From: Balanoglossus misakiensis
Lineage: Eukaryota > Hemichordata
DNA: 64,000 nucleotides
Direction of reading: 5' to 3'
Assembly: GCA_040954595.2 (NCBI GenBank)
Contig: CM082598.2
Span: forward strand, 5,084,001 to 5,148,000
Position numbers and translations under genes: made by a program. Positions within the stretch are counted from its first letter, which is position 1, and each line of letters starts with the position of its first letter. The notes beneath the pieces were generated by a model. It was not told the origin of the DNA. It made no database searches and saw only the letters and a program-made list of their open reading frames with translations. This document shows, in pieces, positions 57,098 to 64,000 of the stretch.

Positions 57098-58535
57098 CAG
57101 GGCTCGAAATTCGTTTTTTTTCTTGGTAGCCTCAGTGGGCTACCATTTTCTAAAGTTGGTAGCCCAAGAGCAATAGCTGGTAGTCCACATAATACAATGA
57201 TAAATCAATGTACATTGTATACTGCTACATGTACGGTAGCAGGTCTATATCTGTTTGAGAACGTTGGTAAATTTTTAATATACATACTGCTATGGTGAAC
57301 AATTATATTGTTGATTGACACGTGTCAAAATGCACACGAGTCCGCGGCCGGTTGAACCCAGTGTTTTCTCCAGGATGTTGAGAGAAGGGGGAATGTCCCC
57401 CCTTAGTCCAAAATTAAGGGGGATTTGGTCGAAGTAAATGTCACGATTGACAATTTTGAACGTTAACTTACTAACTGCCTTCATTCCATATTAAAAACAG
57501 TATTAGTAAATTACAACATTTTACATGTGAACTTGACAACAAATTAACAGTTACAGTTTTTTCTTCTTTAAATTAGTAGGTTTTGCAGAGGAAGACACCA
57601 ACTTGCATAACTTTCAGGGCATGTAATTTAAAAAAGCCTGGAGAGCTGAAAATAACTCTCCTGAAATTAATTACACAAGTGGTAGGAGAGTGACTAACTG
57701 CTCCCCTGGCAAGGAGAGTGAAATGAATAAAATAAATGCAACTGCAAAAACAATAGTGTCTTTCTTTAATACTATACCCAGTAAAAAAATTCTTGTTTGA
57801 TTTTAAAAGTTTCAGTTTTTTTAGCTGCCAAAATAATAGATTTTGAAACCATTATTATAGTGAAATAAATTGAAGTAGTATATATTCCTTCAGATTTCTG
57901 CCAACACTTCCCATCTGTGGCTAAGCACACTACTCAAATGGACAGTCTCTGTACATATTGAATGACTTTCCTTCCAAACAAGGTCATGGAAAACTGAGAT
58001 GAACGCAGTTCTTTTAATTTGCATAAAATTGTTACGTTCAGCCATCACTTGAGTGCAGAGTGTGTGCTCTAAATTTAGATGGTGTCCAGATAGGCTGTTC
58101 CAACAATTGCACACTATAGCCCTGGAGCTAAATTACACGTGAATGAATGTGAAAGTCATCTACAACATAGTTTTGGGGGGTGGGAAGTTAAAATGTATAG
58201 GCCAGCACGCAGTAATATCGGCCGTTTTCCCAGTGTTTTGACTGACGGTGCATGCTACGGAGGCTTGGACGCGCATGTACTGGCCGGGTGGGCTGCTCAC
58301 GAAGGGGCGATGGTCGCCCCTTGAACTTGTTACAAGGGGCGATTCAAGTGTAAAAGAGGGGGAATCGCGCGTCCTGGAGAAAACACTGCTGGTTGTATCA
58401 TTATAAACTGTAACAAGTCCAAGATACGTCGCACGCATGGTAGCCCAATCGGGCTACCACTGGTGTCAAATTGGTAGCCCGATCGCAAACATTGGTAGTC
58501 TGTGGACGCGGGGCTACCGCGAATTTCGAGCCCTG
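57098..58535. mobile_element. Inverted-repeat element, outer (hAT-like ends)
   Basis: Ends are CAGGGCTCGAAATTCG and its near complement GAATTTCGAGCCCTG. Subterminal GGTAGCCC/GGGCTACC motifs are repeated at both sides. CTATT flanks both ends directly. No transposase ORF. CAGGG termini suggest hAT, but an 8-bp target duplication is not evident. Confidence 0.7.
57359..58388. mobile_element. Inverted-repeat element, nested inside the outer one
   Basis: Left end CAGTGTTTTCTCCAGGA at 57359, right end TCCTGGAGAAAACACTG ending at 58388: perfect 17-base inverted termini. It lies wholly inside the 57098-58535 element, implying later insertion. No coding ORF. Confidence 0.75.
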
Positions 58536-59219
58536 CTATTTCTGCTACCTCAAAAAATAACACATTTCTTCTGAGAAAATACTGACCAAAGAAATGCTTT
58601 AAAATAAGTCACTGAAAAAAGTGAAAATGATTCTGAAAAAAATACATGTACAATGAATGGTGATCGGTCGTCACAAAAATGTATTTTGCTGTAATAAATA
58701 TTAGAGTGTAAAAATTTATTTTTTTAGCCATGATTGCATATCAAAATGTTAAAACATTACTTCTTGAAATTAAAATTATCAAAATAGACTTCAAAAAATG
58801 TAGTCAATTTCAGAAATCATCATCTAGGAGCATACTGACATGCTCTCTTCCTATTCAAATTATCTAGGCATATGTTGTTTTGGTAATATTTTAATGTATG
58901 CATAGCATACTGTTTATTATTTTTAGTGTTATATTGAGAATTATTTTTAGCATTTTTGCAGTTGTCTGAAAGCATGATTTATTTAAAAAACTTGATAACC
59001 CATCTGCTGAAACAAATAAATAACAGCCGTAGCCCCAGAATTTGTCATTTTTTTCTGCCTAACAAGTGTGTGCACAACCAGTTGGGAGTGAACACATCTT
59101 GGATGTGATATCTAATGACGGATATCGACATATTCAATACTTCCCCACCACTAGGTTACAGGTTTTTTACACATTGCATAATAGCATAGACAGGTTCTGC
59201 ATTTAGAACAGACTGCCTT

Positions 59220-59314
59220 TTAACCCTTTCACCCCCAGTTCCCTCTACAGAGGTCCAACTCTACCAGAGAAAACAATGGGCTTGGATTGAACCATGGTGG
59301 TGAAAGGGTGAATA
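59220..59314 (-). repeat. Mini-element family D, TTAA left end
   Basis: TTAACCCTTTCACCCCCAGT at the left and GGTGGTGAAAGGGTGAA at the right. The core, GAAAACAATGGGCTTGGATT, is the complement of the core of the copy at 4929. Confidence 0.7.
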
Positions 59315-59827
59315 GGCCTACTGCGGTATAAAATGTCGTAACAGACTACTGTGGTTTTATATAGAAAATAGCAGTACAAATAAATACATGTTCAAATGAA
59401 TATGCTTATTTCTATGGCTGCTTTTCACACATGGTTTTGTTTGTACCTAGTGTGTTTTGAATTACGCGTTCCACCTATTCAGAAGCATGCAATTCGTATT
59501 TCACCCCATGGTGGCGCTATTCTGGCCAGAATGCTGGCATTTTGAACGATGTCTCATCTTAAAGTAACGCTTGTACTCTTCGCACATATTAGACGAAAAA
59601 TCCACTGTAACAATCACATAACTCTCAAATTTACACTTACACGTATAGTTCATGATAAAAATTTATACAACACAGACATTTCCGTGTTCTCTATCTTCCT
59701 TGGCAGGATTCAGTTTAGATTCACTTTTCCCTCAGTTCATCATTTCAGGGCACGGTGGAGAGTTCGAGACACATGGAAGCAGTCCACTTCTATGAACAAA
59801 GTCAATTCCTTGCATTTTCACTGACTG

Positions 59828-62800
59828 CTATACTCCCAGTTTGGCCATGGACATTTCGCAGCGCAAGCGGATTATTTCCCAGAACATATCTTTTTCTGGA
59901 AAAAAAAATTGTCAGAATATTAAATCATAGGCCAGGCGACAAAAAAGAGTGGTTCTGACCTTTCAAAAATAGCCATAAGTAGGTGGGGAAATTTGTTTTA
60001 TTTTTAGGGCTCTCTTATTCCTGTTCTATGCTTTGAAGGCATCCAAAATTTTAAATATCAATATTATCACTATGATAATCTCTCCCCCCAACACTAAATG
60101 TCATTACAACACCTACCATGATCAAGATATAGCAATTTTATTTTACATATAACATAAGAATGCTATGTTTACTAACCTGCAGTCTTGACCAGCCCTTGAC
60201 GAATGTACCGTAAATATGTATAAAAATCACACACTGTAGTAATCTGAAATAGATCAATAGACCCACATAGGAGTGAGAGAAAATAAACATCATGGTTTCA
60301 ATTAATGTTGATTTGATTATGCGATATGTAAATTTGACAGCTGCACTGTGAATAATCAGACTTTTGCTTCTTACCCTGTCTCTGCAAGTGGCTGTGATAT
60401 TATGCCACCTCTCAGTTTCTCCCAGACGAAAACGGTACTTACAGATCATTTGCGCACCAGTTAAAGCACATTTTCTATGGAATAAAATAGAATATGAGAA
60501 GATACTGTAGTTTAATAGCTACAATGTATATCATTGCAAACAAAATGGTTGCTACTTTGTATTACACTGTAGTGTAACTGCTACAGTGTACATCATTGCA
60601 AACACTGTGGTTGTTACTTTGTATTACACTGTAGTGTAACTGCTACAATGTACATCATTGCAAACAATGTGCTAGTTACTTTGTATTACACTGTAGTGTA
60701 ACTGCTACAATGTACATCATTGCAAACAATGTGGTTGTTACTTTGTATTACATTGTAGTGTAACTGCTACAATGTACATCACAAGGGTTACAAGACAGCA
60801 ACAAGTTTAGTTCAACATCTCACTTACTTTGGGTAAGACGACAGCATTATGGGCTCAATACAGAGTGCATTCTGTTCAATGCAACTCAAGAGGGCGCTGG
60901 ATAGCTCCGCATTGGCAAAATTCAAGCAGGGCTGGATATCTTCAGTTAGGACCCTCCTCATGAAGCTGTGGTCCCTCTCAATTGTGGGCTCTCCCTTCCA
61001 CCTCACAAATTCTCTGTACAGCAGTGGATCGATCTACAGAAACACAAAGGGAGTTGCCATTTTAGTTCACAAGACACAGCATGAGAGTGAAGCTGGTATT
61101 TCAATAGTGACATGATCAAGACCCAAATTCACTTATCATGTAAAATAACTTTATTGATGCATTTTCGTTAACAAGAAAACTGTCTCATATCCAGGCTTCA
61201 TATGTTTAAGGACATTCAAATTTCAAGGACTCTAGGAGTTTGGCACTGTCCTATTCTTTACTATCAATAACGTGATCTGGCCATGTGACCCACGGCGTTG
61301 TCATTTCCAGATGACGGGCAAGCGATATATGTCGGCATCCAGTAACAGTTTTTCTGAGTATGTTTTTACTTTAGAACCGCCAGACACGTAACATGTATCA
61401 GGCATGGTGCCTCATCAGTCTTATGGCATTTCGTCTGCACGGTTTTTGTCTGCACCACGTTGCTGAAGTTGCCCGTCATCTGGAAATTTGAATGCGAACG
61501 TATCTGCCGACTGAGCGCATCTGACGTCATTTGATATCGAAGAATAGTAAATGTTTTCTCTTTTGCAGGAATTTACCTAAGTGCGTTCTCACTGCACTGA
61601 CAACCACCTCACCTCTCTATTATCGCACTGATTACTCATCTGCTGCATCTGCGCGAGACCGCCGACACTGCTGGCTTTCTGGTGAGTCTTCTTGGCCTGC
61701 TGGCCGCTGCTTCTGTGAAAGCCGATCTTGGACTTCCTGTAGTGCATGCTGGGAGTGGACGTGATCACCAGCGTCTTGAGGGCGCTCACCTCCGCTTGCA
61801 GAACCTCAATCTGGGGAGGAACAGCACAGTGTGTGGCAGAACTATTGAGAATCTTGAGCATGGGGTGGAGGAGATTTAACCCTTTCACAAAAATGGTTCA
61901 GTCCAAACCCAGTCTTCTCTATGGTAAGGTTGGGACCTCTCAAGAGGGAATTGGTGAAAGGGTTAATCGAGCCTCATTTTATACAATTTTATGAAGATTA
62001 GGAGATCAGAAAAGTAGGCAAAGGCATCATTGTTTATACGGTCGTGACACAGCCGTTTTATACCTGGGGATCTTTGGCGTGCCTGAACACACTCCTTCCT
62101 AAGCTGGGTGCTGAAGACTAACGCTCATACACATGGCATGGTATGCTATATAATTGTTAGCACAGTGCCGGCATGTTTACAAAGTTGTACTCATCGACAT
62201 GGCTGACTTACTTTACTTTGAGCTTCTTTGAATTGTTTATCAGCAGCTGCTCTTTTCATGTTGGCCTCTCTGACCATGCCATGTGCTTCCTAGTGCGGGG
62301 GAGAAAATGTCGTCAAGTTATTCCAACAGACATATTTGTAAGTGTAGACGTTACACATAGTCACACCACAAACAATTCTCCCTACCTTAAATAGGTTTTA
62401 AGCTACCATAGTGAGTGATGAAAATGTCATATGGTCGACACAATTTCAAGATGGCTGATTTTTGCCATGTTTAAGAAATGGGAGTTCATAAGCTAAGCGT
62501 GATGATGGGTCATTCTGAAACTTTTAACAGAAAAAATAACAAAATGTGAAAAAAGTTTAATGAGTTTAATATGCTAACTACAAAGACAGACATGTTTGAC
62601 CAAAGGAGGTCATGAAATACAGTAAACATATCATTTCTTCTATCTCTTACTACAGTGGGTTGTCGACTTTTCACCCAGAATGCAATGTGATTTGACCCCC
62701 TAGTGCAAAGTGAAAACCTATTTAAGGCAGCCAGAATTCTGGGCTTATACTTTCACACCAACACAAAATTCCAGGGCTATCCAGGAATCCTTATGGTTAG

Positions 62801-63259
62801 ATTTCAAGGAACGTTACATTTTCTCTTTGTACCTGGAAGAGGCTGGCCGTGAGTTCCTCCAGCTCTTTGTCCATCTCACTCTGCACGTGGGAAAGTTTGG
62901 TGACTTGTTCGTCTTTGAGTTGCAGTGCCTGTAACAAATAAAACAAATGTGGTACACTTTAAGGGTGGGGGGCGGAGGTGGGATGGGGGGAGGGAGTCAT
63001 TCCTTCATTCCTGTAAGTCTTTTCTACAGGTATACAGAATGTAAATTTAATGACTTGGCAAGATGAAGTTAGAAGTACGTAACTCACTTCCTGGGCTCTC
63101 TTGAGTTCCCCTTGTAATCGTTCCACCACCTGAAGGCGAGCTGACTCAGATGAACTTTTCAGAGCAGCATCATCATCATCATCTTCTTCCTCCTCTTCGC
63201 CATTTTCCTTGTCTCCTTCCCCACAGCTGCCGACATTGAACTTGACCCTTTGTCCATTC
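59828..63259 (-). CDS. RAB3IP/RAB3IL1 (Rabin8-type) Rab guanine-nucleotide exchange factor, 5' partial
   Basis: Eight exons: 63259-63088, 62928-62833, 62289-62212, 61810-61613, 61033-60828, 60474-60375, 60243-60177, 59895-59828. They give about 328 codons to the stop; the start lies beyond the window. The Sec2-type coiled coil that activates Rab8-family GTPases is clear: SEMDKELEELTASLFQ, EAHGMVREANMKRAAADKQF, IEVLQAEVSALKTLVITSTP. The C-terminal half follows the vertebrate proteins closely: LYREFVRWKGEPTIERDHSF, CIEQNALCIEPI, PKKCALTG, TTVCDFYTYLRYIRQGLVK, MFWEIIRLRCEMSMAKLGV. The first visible exon has an acidic Glu/Asp run. Rabin8 acts in vesicle traffic and ciliogenesis; the same role is inferred. 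Intron 5 carries the 62-bp minisatellite. A piece of exon plus intron 5 is copied at 28.8 kb. Confidence 0.93.
60515..60785. repeat. 62-bp minisatellite in RAB3IP-like intron (about 4 copies)
   Basis: Inverse orientation of the unit at 28961-29220, between exons 60828-61033 and 60375-60474. The flanking intron sequence is also shared with 28913-28960, making this the likely source of that copy. Confidence 0.9.
61876..61966 (+). repeat. Mini-element family D in RAB3IP-like intron
   Basis: 91 bp with TTAA at both ends (61876-61879, 61963-61966). Inverted ends CCCTTTCAC and GTGAAAGGG. This is the best-preserved copy. Confidence 0.8.
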
Positions 63260-63391
63260 CTGAAGCAAACAAAAATGGGCCATGAATGTATATGTACATG
63301 TAGTTACAGTTCAGTTGTTTTTTGTTATAAGCTACCGGTATTGCTGGGCTTACAATGGGTTGGTTAATTGTTAGCTAATTTTCACTATTGT

Positions 63392-63734
63392 TTAAAGGGA
63401 CACAGTCTCTCTCTCGCTGCCCTTTTTCCATTAATTATAGACACCGTTTATAATATTCTACATGTAGATATATAGAGAATCAACGTTCAAACACACACAA
63501 CTTCCATCCAACTTGTAGACATGAGAATGAAAAACTCGCAAAAATGAATAATCGGTGTTTACCATTTATTCATTTTGGCGGGATTTTTACTCTCATATCC
63601 TACAAACGGGATGGAAGTTGTGTGTCGTTAAAAGCTGATTCTCTATGTATCCACATGTATAATAACATGAACAGTGTTTTGTGTCAAACATAATTAATGG
63701 AAAAAGGCCTGCGAGAGAGAATTTGTCCCTTTAA
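63392..63734 (+). repeat. TTAA-ended MITE family C, complete copy
   Basis: Ends AAAGGGACACAGTCTCTCTC and GAGAGAGAATTTGTCCCTTT, inverted and bounded by TTAA (63392-63395 and 63731-63734). Internal inverted blocks include CATTAATTA/TAATTAATG and ACACACAACTTCCATCC and its complement. Confidence 0.85.
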
Positions 63735-64000
63735 AGGGACACAGTCTCTCTCTCGCTGCCCTTTTTTTTCATTAATCACATTCAATACACGAAACCGTTT
63801 TTCGTTATTTTACATGTGGATATATAGTGAATGAACATTCAACCACACGCAATTCCTTGCCACTTGTATAATATGAGAGTAAAAATTCACCCAAAATGAA
63901 TAAATGGTAAACACCGATATTATTCATTTTGGTTAGTTTATTCACTCTCATGTCTAGAAGCAGGATGGAAGGTGTGTGTGGTTGAACGTTGATTCACTAT
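63731..64000 (+). repeat. TTAA-ended MITE family C, second copy, cut by window edge
   Basis: It starts at the same TTAA that ends the previous copy, with AAAGGGACACAGTCTCTCTC, and runs off the window. Confidence 0.8.

Larger units (their letters stand above)
52592..59827. other. Large intergenic region rich in inverted-repeat elements
   Basis: It lies between the start of the fusion gene and the stop of the RAB3IP-like gene. No exon series was found. Contents: a CT-rich run (53140-53215), a 618-bp foldback (54603-55220), TTAA mini-elements (55709-55789, 59220-59314), and a nested pair of inverted-repeat elements (57098-58535). Confidence 0.6.
63260..64000. other. Intron of the RAB3IP-like gene, filled with MITEs
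   Basis: Upstream of the first visible exon, so this should be intronic. No further exon was recognised before the window edge. Most of it is two MITE family C copies. Confidence 0.6.

Overview
This is eukaryotic, animal nuclear DNA. Genes are split by short GT-AG introns, intergenic DNA is full of microsatellites and small inverted-repeat elements, and the proteins are metazoan (SLC10 transporter, pentraxin and fucolectin domains, class A GPCR, RING-CH ligases, Rabin8-type Rab GEF). Gene content (pentraxin/hevein/fucolectin mosaics, kyphoscoliosis-peptidase-like genes, PAN-EGF-LamG proteins), compact introns and many MITEs suggest an invertebrate deuterostome, most likely an amphioxus (Branchiostoma). 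That assignment is inference from style, about 0.65 confident. All exon models below were built by hand from splice sites, reading frame and family similarity. Every complete model closes in frame.

Layout. 0.5-26 kb is a run of four minus-strand genes. From right to left: a KY-type transglutaminase-like peptidase homologue (26.2-22.7), an SLC10 sodium/bile-acid-cotransporter-like gene (21.1-16.8), a secreted multi-lectin gene (13.6-7.8), and a second SLC10 paralogue (2.9-0.56). 26-36 kb holds an intronless GPCR (+, 30.3-31.5), an intronless beta-1,4-GalNAc-transferase-like gene (-, 34.7-33.1) and, at 28.8-29.55 kb, a mosaic of copied gene fragments. 36.8-41.5 kb is a secreted PAN/EGF/LamG-LamG gene (+). 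42.6-52.6 kb holds two RING-CH genes tail to tail: an ordinary two-TM membrane RING-CH ligase (+), and an 11-exon gene (-) joining a USP9X-like N-terminal helical region to a RING-CH domain and one TM segment. 59.8-63.3 kb is the 3' two thirds of a RAB3IP/RAB3IL1 (Rabin8) homologue (-), whose 5' end lies beyond the window.

The most interesting items are (1) the USP9X-like/RING-CH/TM fusion, which looks like a ubiquitin ligase built on a deubiquitinase scaffold; (2) the 918-residue lectin with three pentraxin, two hevein-like and one fucolectin domain, assembled entirely from phase-1 exons and recently expanded by internal duplication; and (3) the 28.8-29.5 kb mosaic, which carries pieces of two genes located 4 and 32 kb away.

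Repeats: several MITE families have TTAA at their ends. There is also a 171-bp element with a 9-bp flanking duplication, a nested pair of inverted-repeat elements, a 618-bp foldback, a 62-bp minisatellite at three loci, and long ACAT, ATC, AAAT and TAACT arrays.
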